Notes under the pieces: generated by a model | The model's database searches: none | Seen by the model: the letters and a program-made list of their open reading frames with translations, nothing else | What the model was told of the DNA's origin: nothing | Assembly: GCA_964498255.1 (NCBI GenBank) | Contig: CAZCGW010000004.1 | Location: forward strand, 62,001-126,000 | Source of the DNA: Fluviibacter sp964498255 | GTDB lineage: Bacteria; Pseudomonadota; Gammaproteobacteria; Burkholderiales; Rhodocyclaceae | Length of the DNA stretch: 64,000 bases | Direction: 5' to 3' | Made by a program: the position numbers and the translations under genes | Shown here: piece after piece, positions 26,672-34,914 of the stretch | Position numbering within the stretch: position 1 is the first letter of the stretch | How the letters are laid out: every line of letters starts with the position of its first letter

Positions 26672-26690
26672 TGTCGCAGAATTTGCGACA
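26672..26690. promoter_or_regulatory. palindromic activator site upstream of the aldehyde dehydrogenase gene
   Basis: TGTCGCA (26672-26678), spacer GAATT, TGCGACA (26684-26690): a perfect 7-bp inverted repeat. It lies about 140 bases upstream of the -24/-12 promoter and about 50 bases ahead of acoR, where an enhancer for a Fis-family sigma-54 activator is expected. A further TGTCGCG half-site lies at 26641-26647. Binding by AcoR is inferred. Confidence 0.7.
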
Positions 26691-26829
26691 AAGTGTTGCA
26701 TTTGTTTTAACCAAATGGACGACCAATCAGGGCATTGCAATGCTGCGTGGCAGCAATACAAGATTTTTTACAGAGTCAGTTTAAGCTGGTGTGATGTGCG
26801 TTGCAGCAATGCCGCGGCAAAATAGTTTC

Positions 26830-26845
26830 TGGCACAACTCCTGCA
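26830..26845 (+). promoter_or_regulatory. sigma-54 (-24/-12) promoter of the aldehyde dehydrogenase gene
   Basis: TGGCACAACTCCTGCA fits the sigma-54 consensus TGGCAC-N5-TTGC with one mismatch, and the invariant GG and GC dinucleotides are exactly 10 bases apart. It is about 60 bases ahead of the ATG at 26907, downstream of the palindromic site. Confidence 0.75.
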
Positions 26846-26906
26846 ATGATTAAGGCAACCACCCGTTTCAGGTGTGAGTCCATCATCGCCACTTCAGGAG
26901 ACAACC

Positions 26907-28424
26907 ATGAGCATTACCATTAACAACATCACTGTTAACAATCCGTTCAAGCAGCGTTATGCCAACTACATTAATGGCCAGTGGGTAGCCCCGGTCGATG
27001 GCCAGTATTTTGAGAACACCACGCCGATCACCGGTAAGATCCTCTGTGAAGTGCCGCGCTCCAACGAGAAGGATGTCAATCTGGCACTAGATGCGGCGCA
27101 TGCCGCTAAGGCGGCCTGGGGTAAAACCTCGCAGGCAGATCGTGCCAACATTCTCAACAAAATTGCCGACCGCATGGAGGCGAACCTAAAACTGATCGCC
27201 ACGGCCGAAACGCTCGATAACGGTAAACCGATCCGTGAGACGATGGCAGCCGATATTCCGTTGGCGATTGATCACTTCCGCTACTTTGCCGGCTGCGTGC
27301 GTGCCGAAGAGGGTGGCATCAGCGAGGTCGATCACGACACCTATGCTTACCACTACAAAGAGCCGCTGGGCGTTGTCGGCCAGATCATTCCATGGAACTT
27401 CCCGATTCTGATGGCCGTGTGGAAGCTTGCACCGGCGTTGGGCGCCGGTAACTGTGTGGTATTGAAGCCAGCCGAGCAGACGCCTGCGTCGATTCTGGTT
27501 CTGATGGAACTCATTGGCGACTTGCTGCCGCCGGGTGTGCTTAACGTGGTGAACGGTTTTGGTCTGGAAACTGGTAAACCGCTTGCCTCTAGCCCGCGTA
27601 TTGCCAAGATTGCGTTTACTGGTGAAACGACTACCGGTCGGTTGATCATGCAGTACGCCAGCCAGAACCTGATTCCGGTAACGCTGGAGCTGGGCGGCAA
27701 GAGCCCGAATATTTTCTTTGAAGATGTGATGGAGGCTGATGACAGCTACTTCGACAAGGTGCTGGAAGGTTTTACGCTATTTGCCCTGAATCAGGGCGAG
27801 GTGTGCACCTGCCCATCGCGTGTCTTGGTTCAGGAGTCAATTTACGAAAAATTCATGGAACGGGTTCTGAAACGCGTGGCCGCGATTAAGCAAGGCAACC
27901 CGCTCGATCCGAATACCATGATCGGTGCCCAGGCTTCGAACGAGCAACTCGAAAAGATTAACTCCTACCTAAAGCTGGGCAAGGAAGAGGGTGCACAGTG
28001 CCTAATCGGTGGTGCTCAAGCCAGCATGGATGGTGATCTTGCCGGTGGCTATTACATTCAGCCGACCGTGTTCAAGGGCCATAACAAGATGCGCATCTTC
28101 CAGGAAGAGATCTTCGGGCCAGTGGTGTCGGTCACCACATTCAAGGATGAGGCCGAAGCGATTGAAATCGCCAACGACACGCTCTATGGTTTGGGTGCTG
28201 GTGTCTGGACCCGGAATGGTAACCGTGCCTTTCGCGTTGGTCGTGCCATTCAGGCCGGTCGTGTGTGGACGAACTGCTATCACGCCTACCCAGCGCATGC
28301 CGCCTTCGGTGGTTACAAGCAATCGGGTATTGGCCGTGAAAACCACAAGATGATGCTGGACCACTATCAGCAGACCAAGAACCTGTTGGTCAGCTACAGT
28401 GAGTCGCCACTCGGATTTTTCTAA
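26907..28424 (+). CDS. NAD-dependent aldehyde dehydrogenase (acetaldehyde dehydrogenase AcoD/ExaC type)
   Basis: Oxidises aldehydes, most likely acetaldehyde, to the acid. The 505-residue protein has PWNFPILMAVWKLAPALGAGN, the catalytic glutamate in LELGGKSP, and the nucleophile in NQGEVCTCPSR (two cysteines spaced by one, typical of the AcoD/ExaC subgroup), then EIFGPVVS. The ATG at 26907 follows AGGAG; an 11-codon upstream extension is unlikely. It is the probable target of the divergent AcoR-type activator and overlaps the DUF779 gene by one base. Confidence 0.93.
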   Translation: MSITINNITVNNPFKQRYANYINGQWVAPVDGQYFENTTPITGKILCEVPRSNEKDVNLALDAAHAAKAAWGKTSQADRANILNKIADRMEANLKLIATAETLDNGKPIRETMAADIPLAIDHFRYFAGCVRAEEGGISEVDHDTYAYHYKEPLGVVGQIIPWNFPILMAVWKLAPALGAGNCVVLKPAEQTPASILVLMELIGDLLPPGVLNVVNGFGLETGKPLASSPRIAKIAFTGETTTGRLIMQYASQNLIPVTLELGGKSPNIFFEDVMEADDSYFDKVLEGFTLFALNQGEVCTCPSRVLVQESIYEKFMERVLKRVAAIKQGNPLDPNTMIGAQASNEQLEKINSYLKLGKEEGAQCLIGGAQASMDGDLAGGYYIQPTVFKGHNKMRIFQEEIFGPVVSVTTFKDEAEAIEIANDTLYGLGAGVWTRNGNRAFRVGRAIQAGRVWTNCYHAYPAHAAFGGYKQSGIGRENHKMMLDHYQQTKNLLVSYSESPLGFF

Positions 28425-28813
28425 TGGCGCGTGATTTAACGCCACGCAACAGTGCCGTCAGCCGCGTTTCGGCAACGCCGGCGGCACTGGCGTTAATTGA
28501 TCAACTTAAGGCTCAGCATGGCGCACTACTGTTTCATCAGTCGGGTGGCTGTTGCGACGGTAGCGCGCCCATGTGCTTTCCTGTTAATGAGTTTATTGTG
28601 GGTGATGTAGACGTCAAACTGGGCGAGATTGGTGGTGTGCCGTTTTACATGAGTGAGTCCCAGTTTGCGTACTGGGAGCATACCCACCTGATTATTGATG
28701 CGATTCCCGGTACGGGCGGCATGTTTTCTCTGGAGCGTCCTTCAGGGCTGCGTTTTCTTACGCGATCCCGTCTCTATAGTGACGCCGAGCTGGCTACGCT
28801 ACAGGCAACATAA
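28424..28813 (+). CDS. DUF779 family protein
   Basis: A 129-residue protein of unknown function that is regularly encoded just after aldehyde dehydrogenases of the ExaC/AcoD group. It has a conserved cysteine cluster SGGCCDGSAPMC near residue 43 and EHTHLIIDAIPG near residue 82. The arrangement TAATG with the upstream stop means the two are translationally coupled. A role as accessory or redox partner of the dehydrogenase is plausible but not shown. Confidence 0.88.
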   Translation: MARDLTPRNSAVSRVSATPAALALIDQLKAQHGALLFHQSGGCCDGSAPMCFPVNEFIVGDVDVKLGEIGGVPFYMSESQFAYWEHTHLIIDAIPGTGGMFSLERPSGLRFLTRSRLYSDAELATLQAT

Positions 28814-28867
28814 AGCGCCGAATGCGTGTATTCTCGATATCAGTCGATTCAGTTCTTTAGGTAAGTC

Positions 28868-29518
28868 ATGACTTTTTGCGTGAAGACAGGTGCATCCATT
28901 CCGCTCTTACCCAAGCTGCTCTTGACCCTCTATGTAGCGGTGTTGGTTCCTACGTACATCATTACCTACGGCCCGACGAATTTCTTGTTCTTCTGTGACA
29001 TGGCATTACTGCTCACACTGATCGGCATGTGGCTTGGTAGTGCTTTGCTTATTTCTGCGGCTGCTGTGGGCATTCTGCTGCCACAACTTTTATGGGCATT
29101 GGATTTTCTTTCGAGCTTAGTCGGAATGCCAATGACAGGTATGACGGAGTACATGTTCCAGAATGCAATCCCCTTGCATGTGCGTTTTCTATCGTTCTTC
29201 CATTTCTGGTTGCCGTTTCTGCTGTTATGGCTGCTAGGGCGTACGGGTTACGATCGACGCGGGTTGCCATTGTGGATGGTGATTTCGTTCACCTCGCTTT
29301 ATGTCTGCTATTTCTTCATGCCCGCGCCACCTGCGCCGGTTGACGACCCAGCGTTACCGGTGAATATCAATTATGTTTATGGGTTTAGTGACGTCGGGCC
29401 GCAGCATTGGATGCCAGAGCCGGTGTGGTTTGTCGTGCTGCAACTGATGTTGATTTTTCTGGTGTTTTTACCATCACATTGGGCGCTGAAGCGTCTGTAT
29501 CCACCTGCCGCTGATTGA
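28868..29518 (+). CDS. conserved polytopic membrane protein of unknown function
   Basis: A 216-residue hydrophobic protein with about six membrane segments (around residues 15-35, 40-55, 58-80, 105-122, 133-150 and 184-202) and a periplasmic or cytoplasmic loop rich in Pro (PAPPAPVDDPALPV). I do not recognise a named family. It sits 54 bases after the DUF779 gene, possibly on the same transcript, and about 77 bases ahead of the pilin gene. Confidence 0.7.
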   Translation: MTFCVKTGASIPLLPKLLLTLYVAVLVPTYIITYGPTNFLFFCDMALLLTLIGMWLGSALLISAAAVGILLPQLLWALDFLSSLVGMPMTGMTEYMFQNAIPLHVRFLSFFHFWLPFLLLWLLGRTGYDRRGLPLWMVISFTSLYVCYFFMPAPPAPVDDPALPVNINYVYGFSDVGPQHWMPEPVWFVVLQLMLIFLVFLPSHWALKRLYPPAAD

Positions 29519-29533
29519 TTGGGTTTATCTTTG

Positions 29534-29552
29534 CCATGCGCCTAGGGCATGG
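29534..29552 (+). repeat. inverted repeat ahead of the pilin gene
   Basis: CCATGC (29534-29539) and GCATGG (29547-29552) flank GCCTAGG, itself containing the palindrome CCTAGG. It could be a hairpin at the end of the membrane-protein transcript (though no T run follows) or an operator of the pilin gene 44 bases downstream. Confidence 0.4.
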
Positions 29553-29595
29553 GGTAATATGACCAGAAAATATGAGTATTTACTTGGAGACACAC

Positions 29596-30018
29596 ATGCG
29601 TAAGTCGGTGCAAGCAGGTTTTACCTTGATCGAATTGATGGTTGTGATTGCCATCGTGGGTATTTTGGCCGCCGTGGCCTTGCCGGCTTATCAGAATTAC
29701 ACAGTCCGGGCCAAGGTGTCGGAGGGTTTGCTTGCTGCTTCGGCTTGTAAGGTGTCGGTCACTGAAGCTGTTCAAAGCGGTGCTACGAGCATTCCTGCAA
29801 ATCTGTGTTCCGGTAGCACCCAATATGTAGAGAGTGTCACTTCAGGTGGTGATGCCAGCAGTGCAACGGTAACAGTTGCACTCAAGGGTATCGACAAGAA
29901 TGTTGATGGTAAGACAATCGTTTACACGGGTGCAGTAGCCAATGCCAGCATTACCAGCTGGACTTGTTCGACAGCCCTGGAACAGAAGTATGTGCCATCA
30001 GGCTGTACCGGTAAGTAA
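29596..30018 (+). CDS. pilA: type IV pilin (major pilin-like)
   Basis: A 140-residue prepilin. The leader MRKSVQAG is short and basic with cleavage after Gly before FTLIELMVVIAIVGILAA, including the conserved Glu5 of the mature protein; the C-terminal cysteines (WTCSTALEQKYVPSGC) would form the D-region disulfide loop. The ATG at 29596 follows TTGGAGA; the frame extends 8 codons further up. It is a single gene with no assembly genes next to it, so assembly must rely on a pil locus elsewhere. Confidence 0.92.
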   Translation: MRKSVQAGFTLIELMVVIAIVGILAAVALPAYQNYTVRAKVSEGLLAASACKVSVTEAVQSGATSIPANLCSGSTQYVESVTSGGDASSATVTVALKGIDKNVDGKTIVYTGAVANASITSWTCSTALEQKYVPSGCTGK

Positions 30019-30024
30019 ACGTGG

Positions 30025-30822
30025 TTAACCTGCATGCTCGCCGAGAAAGTGGCGAGCATAGCGGGGGTGTAAGTCAGATAAGCGCAATAGCGTTAAAAAA
30101 TCAGCGGTATTGAAATCAGGGTCCCAGGCGGGTGCACCGCAGATTTTTGCACCTAATCTCAAATAGCCCTTGACCAGGGGTGGTGGTTCTACCTCGAGTG
30201 TTTGATTTAGGTCGTTAACAGGCAAGGCAAGTCTGGGAAAAACTCTATATTCAATCGAGGCCAGATGCTTCTTGGCAAACTGTTGGTGCAAGCTGGCTGC
30301 ATAGTGGCCGCCATCTGCCATAGACACACTGGCACAGCCCAGCATCGATTCGTAACCGCCTTGAACCATGTAGCGACCGATGCCACTCCAGAGCGCCATA
30401 ATGACACTACCGGTGCGGTAGTCTTGGTGGACGCAAGACCGACCAAGCTCGATCATTTTAGGACGCAGATGTGCGAGGCGCGTTAGATCAAACTCCGATT
30501 CTGAGTAGAGAGAGCCTAGTTTGCGAGCTTGATGCGGCGTGAGCACGCGATAGGTACCAACAACCCGTAGAGTTTCTTCATCGCGCACAATGAGGTGATC
30601 ACACCAGGCATCAAACAGATCTTGATCGAGGCCTTCTTTGGCTTTGGGTAAAGAGGCACCCATTTCTTCAGCGAAGACTTTATAACGAAGGCGCTGCGCT
30701 TCTTCTACCTCATCCTGGTGGCGTGCCCAGGTAATGCTTAATGAATGGATCGCTGCCTTGGGTATGGCTAGCTGCTGTTCGTTCTTGTTGTGATCAATCA
30801 TCAGGGTGTTCTTCTCTGTCAT
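30025..30822 (-). CDS. GNAT-fold N-acyltransferase, OlsB/hemolysin-like
   Basis: A 265-residue acyltransferase similar to OlsB, which adds a 3-hydroxyacyl group to ornithine in ornithine-lipid synthesis. It has RYKVFAEEMGA near residue 50, IELGRSCVHQDYRTGSV near the middle and YLRLGAKICGAPAWDPDFNTADF near the C-terminus, all typical. It is the last gene of the minus-strand envelope operon starting at 34771 and converges on the pilin gene with 6 bases between stops. The ATG at 30822 is preferred to the TTG two codons upstream. Whether ornithine is the true substrate is inference. Confidence 0.8.
   Translation of the reverse strand: MTEKNTLMIDHNKNEQQLAIPKAAIHSLSITWARHQDEVEEAQRLRYKVFAEEMGASLPKAKEGLDQDLFDAWCDHLIVRDEETLRVVGTYRVLTPHQARKLGSLYSESEFDLTRLAHLRPKMIELGRSCVHQDYRTGSVIMALWSGIGRYMVQGGYESMLGCASVSMADGGHYAASLHQQFAKKHLASIEYRVFPRLALPVNDLNQTLEVEPPPLVKGYLRLGAKICGAPAWDPDFNTADFLTLLRLSDLHPRYARHFLGEHAG
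30034..30059 (+). terminator. strong hairpin just after the pilin gene, possible terminator
   Basis: ATGCTCGCC (30034-30042) pairs perfectly with GGCGAGCAT (30051-30059) across an 8-base loop, 16 bases past the pilin stop. It lies inside the end of the convergent acyltransferase gene and lacks a clean T run, so termination is uncertain. Confidence 0.35.
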
Positions 30823-30919
30823 GCTCAACCTTTATGGGTCTTCGATTGAGAATGACTTTAGCTAGGCTAAATGACGACGCTGTGATGATTCAATGACAAA
30901 TCGATGAAACTTACTGGGC

Positions 30920-31408
30920 TCAGCCGATAAAATCAGGTGGTAGAACCAATCTTAAAACTGTTTGGGCTTTCTCTTGGTTCTCCTGTTTTCGCAGGCGATG
31001 TGTCAGCCACCATATCGAGGATTTTTTAACCGACCAGTCCTGTTCCTGTCCTGAGAGGAGAAGGCTGGCAACACGACCAATCCAGGGCTGGTGTCCAACA
31101 ACAATGACGTCTTTCCCCTGTGGCCAATTAATAGCGCCCAGTACGTGGCTCGCATCGGCCAACGGGCAGAGTTCCTGAATGATTTCTGGCTTATCGCAGA
31201 ATGCCTTGGCCGTTTGTAGAGCCCGATCAGCAGGACTACAAATGACCCGGAATTGCCCCTTAATATTTTTTTGTAGCCACTGTGCAGTAATACTGGCCTG
31301 TTTTTGACCACGCTCTGTCAGTTTGCGGTCTAGATCCCGTTTGCAGCCGGGAGTGACAGGAGTGCTAAGATCAATTGCTTCGGCGTGACGCCATAAAATC
31401 AGATTCAT
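30920..31408 (-). CDS. sixA: phosphohistidine phosphatase SixA-like
   Basis: A 162-residue histidine phosphatase of the SixA subgroup, which in E. coli dephosphorylates phosphohistidine on NPr/ArcB-type proteins. It shows the N-terminal LWRHAEA (RHG-type motif), KLTERGQKQA, SPADRALQTA and VVGHQPWIG with the second active-site histidine. The start MNLILWRHAEA at 31408 is chosen over a longer frame. It lies 14 bases after dgkA and 97 bases before the acyltransferase gene. Confidence 0.87.
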   Translation of the reverse strand: MNLILWRHAEAIDLSTPVTPGCKRDLDRKLTERGQKQASITAQWLQKNIKGQFRVICSPADRALQTAKAFCDKPEIIQELCPLADASHVLGAINWPQGKDVIVVGHQPWIGRVASLLLSGQEQDWSVKKSSIWWLTHRLRKQENQEKAQTVLRLVLPPDFIG

Positions 31409-31422
31409 ATTGCCCAAATACT

Positions 31423-31833
31423 TTAAAAATGAAGAACGGGTATAAACAGGCTCAACCAGGTATAACCACAAAGAAGAAGACACAGCAGAACAGCAGCGCT
31501 ACCATAATCCTTGGCGCGTTTGGAGAGACTGTGCGCCTCGAAAGAGATACGGTCAATTGCGGCCTCAATGCCGGAATTAATCAGCTCAGTGACTAACACC
31601 AAGATGACGGTAGCGACTAATAAAACCCGTTCTAACTGGCTAAAGTCAAAAACCCAAACCCACGGCAGCATAAGCAGTGCTAAGAATAGCTCTTGCCTAA
31701 AAGCACTCTCCTCTTGGATAGCAAAGCTAAAACCCTGAAGCGAGTGGCCGGTGGCGAGCCAAATCCTTTTTATGCCTCTATGGGTTTTATGCGGATTGGA
31801 CTTGGGGTCATAATCAAGCTTGTGTTGATACAT
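31423..31833 (-). CDS. dgkA: diacylglycerol kinase
   Basis: Small integral membrane lipid kinase that returns diacylglycerol to phosphatidic acid. The 136-residue protein has an N-terminal cytosolic part, EESAFRQELFLALL, and the catalytic stretch TELINSGIEAAIDRISFEAH followed by RAKDYGSAAV, with three membrane helices. The start at 31833 (MYQHKLDYDP) is chosen because the longer frame overlaps the upstream glycosyltransferase gene by over 100 bases. It follows that gene by 4 bases. Confidence 0.9.
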   Translation of the reverse strand: MYQHKLDYDPKSNPHKTHRGIKRIWLATGHSLQGFSFAIQEESAFRQELFLALLMLPWVWVFDFSQLERVLLVATVILVLVTELINSGIEAAIDRISFEAHSLSKRAKDYGSAAVLLCLLLCGYTWLSLFIPVLHF

Positions 31834-31837
31834 AAGA

Positions 31838-32857
31838 TCAGACAGTCTGATCGATCGTGTGAGCGACCGGATGTAAATGATTGATGAATTGATCTGTCGC
31901 AGCGGCCCATGAGAATTTTTGTGCGTGTTCGAGTGCGTCTTCACGTTTTAGCTCTAGGGCATCAAGACAGGCTTGACGCAAGTCATGGTGTAGCGCACCG
32001 GCTGGTGCATCTCCGATGACATCGAGCGGGCCCGTTACAGGGTAGGCGGCGACAGGTAGTCCGCAAGCCATAGCTTCTAAAAGCACGAGACCAAAGGTAT
32101 CTGTTTTGCTAGGGAAAACAAAGACATCGGCAGAGGAGTAAACCTCGGCAAGCTCATGTTGATTCAGCACACCCATAAAGTTTGCTTTCGGGTACTTGGC
32201 GCGCAGGGCAGGTAAAGCAGGGCCTTCTCCTGCTACCCATTTTGAGCCAGGCAAATCGAGCTCAAGAAATGCCTCGATGTTTTTCTCTACGGCTACACGG
32301 CCAACATACAGAAAAATCGGCGGTCGCGTGTCGAGTCGTTGGACTTTGCGTGGTGTAAAAATATCCAGTTCAACACCACGGCTCCATAAGACGACACGGT
32401 TAAATCCAGCTACTACTAGGTCGCGTTTAACAACATGGGTAGGCGCCATGATCGCTTTTGCAGGACCATGAAACCACTTTAAATATTGATAAGTCCACTT
32501 TAACGGAATACGTAGGCGGGCATGTACATATTCAGGGAAACGCGTGTGGTAAGCCGTGGTAAATGGAAAGTTGTGACGTAGCGCCCAGGCACGTGCAGCA
32601 ATGCCTAGTGGGCCTTCTGTCGCAATGTGCATGGCATCTGGTTTAAATGCTTCAATGCGTTTTACTACGCTGCGCTTCGGTAGTATCGAAAGGCGTATAT
32701 CAGGGTAGGTAGGGCAAGGAACCGTCTTAAATTCAAGTGGCGTGAGAATGTCAACGGTATGACCCAATTTCTCAAGTTCCCGTCTTGTTGACTTGATGGT
32801 TCTTACAACGCCGTTAATTTGGGGTTCCCAGGCGTCCGTTACGATGAGAATTCTCAT
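31838..32857 (-). CDS. glycosyltransferase family 4-like / GT1 protein
   Basis: A 339-residue GT-B fold glycosyltransferase. The N-terminal acceptor domain has TDAWEPQINGVVRTIKS, and the C-terminal donor domain has LYVGRVAVEKNIEAFL and the EX7E-type region FPSKTDTFGLVLLEAMACGLPV. Similar proteins transfer sugars to diacylglycerol or other lipids, which fits its position between an LpxH-like phosphatase (3-base gap) and diacylglycerol kinase (4-base gap). The substrate is not shown by sequence. Confidence 0.88.
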   Translation of the reverse strand: MRILIVTDAWEPQINGVVRTIKSTRRELEKLGHTVDILTPLEFKTVPCPTYPDIRLSILPKRSVVKRIEAFKPDAMHIATEGPLGIAARAWALRHNFPFTTAYHTRFPEYVHARLRIPLKWTYQYLKWFHGPAKAIMAPTHVVKRDLVVAGFNRVVLWSRGVELDIFTPRKVQRLDTRPPIFLYVGRVAVEKNIEAFLELDLPGSKWVAGEGPALPALRAKYPKANFMGVLNQHELAEVYSSADVFVFPSKTDTFGLVLLEAMACGLPVAAYPVTGPLDVIGDAPAGALHHDLRQACLDALELKREDALEHAQKFSWAAATDQFINHLHPVAHTIDQTV

Positions 32858-32860
32858 AAG

Positions 32861-33697
32861 TTACTCCTTAGGGATTGAATTCACGTTTTGGGTAGCAGCA
32901 GTGCCTTCTTGGTGCAAACTCATCAGATTGAGTGGTGCCTCGATACGTCGATTCCAATGCACAATGCGCAACGAACCATCAAAGTCTTCTACTAAAGCCG
33001 TGAGGCTTTCGACCCAATCACCATCATTCGCATAGAGCACGCCGTTGATGTCGCGAATTTCGGCTTTGTGGATATGACCGCATACCACGCCATCGCATTC
33101 ACGGCGCCGCGCCTCTTCAGTCATGACATGCTCGTAGGCTGAAATGAAATTAACGGCGTTTTTCACCTGGTGCTTGAGGTATTGAGATAAAGACCAATAG
33201 GGCAGACCCATACGCACACGAATCGCATTAAACCAACGGTTTAGCTTGAGTATTAGCGTGTAAGCACTATCACCGACGTAAGCTAGCCAACGCGCATGTT
33301 GCATCACACCATCAAACAAATCACCATGGGTAATCCATAGACGTTTGCCTTTGGCTGTGGTGTGGATCGCATCTTCTAGCACCTCAATTTCACCAAATTG
33401 CAGGCCGATGAATTGTCGAACGCTTTCGTCGTGATTTCCGGGAATGTAGACAACGCGTGTTCCCTTGCGACCTTTACGCAGAATCTTTTGCACGACATCG
33501 TTGTGAGTCTGCGGCCAATACCACCCTTTTTTTAGGTGCCAGCCATCAAGGATATCGCCGACCAGATAGAGTGTTTCTGATTCGTGTGATTTAAGAAAAT
33601 CCAGGAGGTAGCTTGCCTGACAGCCTGGTGTGCCCAAATGCACATCGGAAATCCAGATGGTGCGAAAGTTGAGTTCTTTTGTATCCACGGCTGACAT
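32861..33697 (-). CDS. UDP-2,3-diacylglucosamine diphosphatase-like metallophosphoesterase
   Basis: A 278-residue calcineurin-type phosphoesterase with all metal motifs: SDVHLG, GDILDGW, PGNHDES, ITHGD and CGHIHKAE. It resembles the longer LpxH-like (LpxH2) group annotated as UDP-2,3-diacylglucosamine diphosphatases of lipid A synthesis. A true LpxH may exist elsewhere, so its substrate could be another nucleotide-lipid. It heads the tight group with the glycosyltransferase and DgkA. Confidence 0.82.
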   Translation of the reverse strand: MSAVDTKELNFRTIWISDVHLGTPGCQASYLLDFLKSHESETLYLVGDILDGWHLKKGWYWPQTHNDVVQKILRKGRKGTRVVYIPGNHDESVRQFIGLQFGEIEVLEDAIHTTAKGKRLWITHGDLFDGVMQHARWLAYVGDSAYTLILKLNRWFNAIRVRMGLPYWSLSQYLKHQVKNAVNFISAYEHVMTEEARRRECDGVVCGHIHKAEIRDINGVLYANDGDWVESLTALVEDFDGSLRIVHWNRRIEAPLNLMSLHQEGTAATQNVNSIPKE

Positions 33698-33745
33698 TTA
33701 GCCAGCTTTATGTGACGCGTTTTTTACGCTTGTGTGACAAAACAG

Positions 33746-34771
33746 TTAAATTACACGCTTAATCTTCAGTCCGGAATAAACAGCTAAGCCAGTGGCGCAC
33801 ATGACTCCCATAACGATATAGAAGGAATGCTGTAACCCTGGTAAGTCTTCCATGTTCATGCCCATAACACCTGTGACGAGTGTCATAGGAAGAAAGATAA
33901 CCGTCATCACCGACAAGACCTGCAAGTTTTTAGCGTTAAATTCGGCAACATGTGCGGATAGCTCATCCTGTAAAACTTTTGCACGTTCATATAGGTTGTT
34001 GACTTCGTCGACCAGAAAAGACAGTAAATCGATCTGTTCACGTAGTTGATCCGTGTCGTCTTCGGTAAACCACGTTGGCTTACGGCGTAGTAAACGTCTT
34101 AAAGCAGTTAGTTCTGGTGCGTAATGACGACGTAGCCGACTACATGTAATGCGCAATCTGCCCAGGGTTTCATGCTCGGGCAAATCCTCACCTTTGATAA
34201 GTATTTCTTCAAGTAGATCCATCTGATCTGAAAGTTGATCAGTTCTGCGGCGTAAATGCGTTGCTCGCTCTTCAATCAGTTCATGGTAGAGCGCCACAAC
34301 TGTATTGGGTGTAATGCGTTTTTGACGTAACAGATGGCGTAGCGTATCTGTGGTCATTAGTGGGTGCGCTCTTAGAGACAACATCAACCGAGGTGTCATG
34401 ATTGCCCAGAGTGTCCCGGTTTCTTCGTCATCTGTTGCGTGTGATAACCCGATTCGAAAGTCATTCATCACCATCATCAGACCATCACCGAACTCTTCAA
34501 TCGTTTCCATTCGGCTGCGACTCACCTGGTCAAGGATCGCTTCTTTAAGAGAGTCAGGTATCTGTGGTGTTTGCCTTAACCAGCGCTGAATACGCGTGTT
34601 TGAAAGATTTAGATGGAGCCATAATGATTTGCTATGGTCTCCGAGCGCTGCATCGACTTGATCGGGTTGAATCTCGCGAGATTGCTCCCCGTGCATTTCC
34701 CATGCAAATACGACACCATCGGCCGGTATGACCATCGGATCAAGGAGTGCGTCAATTGGAACAAAAGCCAT
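33746..34771 (-). CDS. CorA-family divalent cation transporter (ZntB-like)
   Basis: A 341-residue CorA-superfamily protein: a long acidic cytoplasmic domain (about residues 1-275) with a helical stalk (LREQIDLLSFLVDEVNNLYERA), then two C-terminal membrane helices with the pore signature GVMGMNMEDLPG. The GMN triplet is intact. Length and the N-terminal style (WLHLNLSNTRIQRWL) resemble ZntB-type zinc transporters, so zinc or magnesium is possible. It is the first gene of the minus-strand envelope run, 48 bases ahead of the phosphoesterase. Confidence 0.85.
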   Translation of the reverse strand: MAFVPIDALLDPMVIPADGVVFAWEMHGEQSREIQPDQVDAALGDHSKSLWLHLNLSNTRIQRWLRQTPQIPDSLKEAILDQVSRSRMETIEEFGDGLMMVMNDFRIGLSHATDDEETGTLWAIMTPRLMLSLRAHPLMTTDTLRHLLRQKRITPNTVVALYHELIEERATHLRRRTDQLSDQMDLLEEILIKGEDLPEHETLGRLRITCSRLRRHYAPELTALRRLLRRKPTWFTEDDTDQLREQIDLLSFLVDEVNNLYERAKVLQDELSAHVAEFNAKNLQVLSVMTVIFLPMTLVTGVMGMNMEDLPGLQHSFYIVMGVMCATGLAVYSGLKIKRVI

Positions 34772-34914
34772 GGTGTTATCTAGGTAATGATTTGGTAACT
34801 AATGTATTAAAGAATTGTTACGTTCATATGACTTGCGGATATTTGCTCTTTGTAATAATTAATTGAGTGTCGCTGTGCAATAATCAGACATTAGATTTCA
34901 ACAAGGAGTGCATT

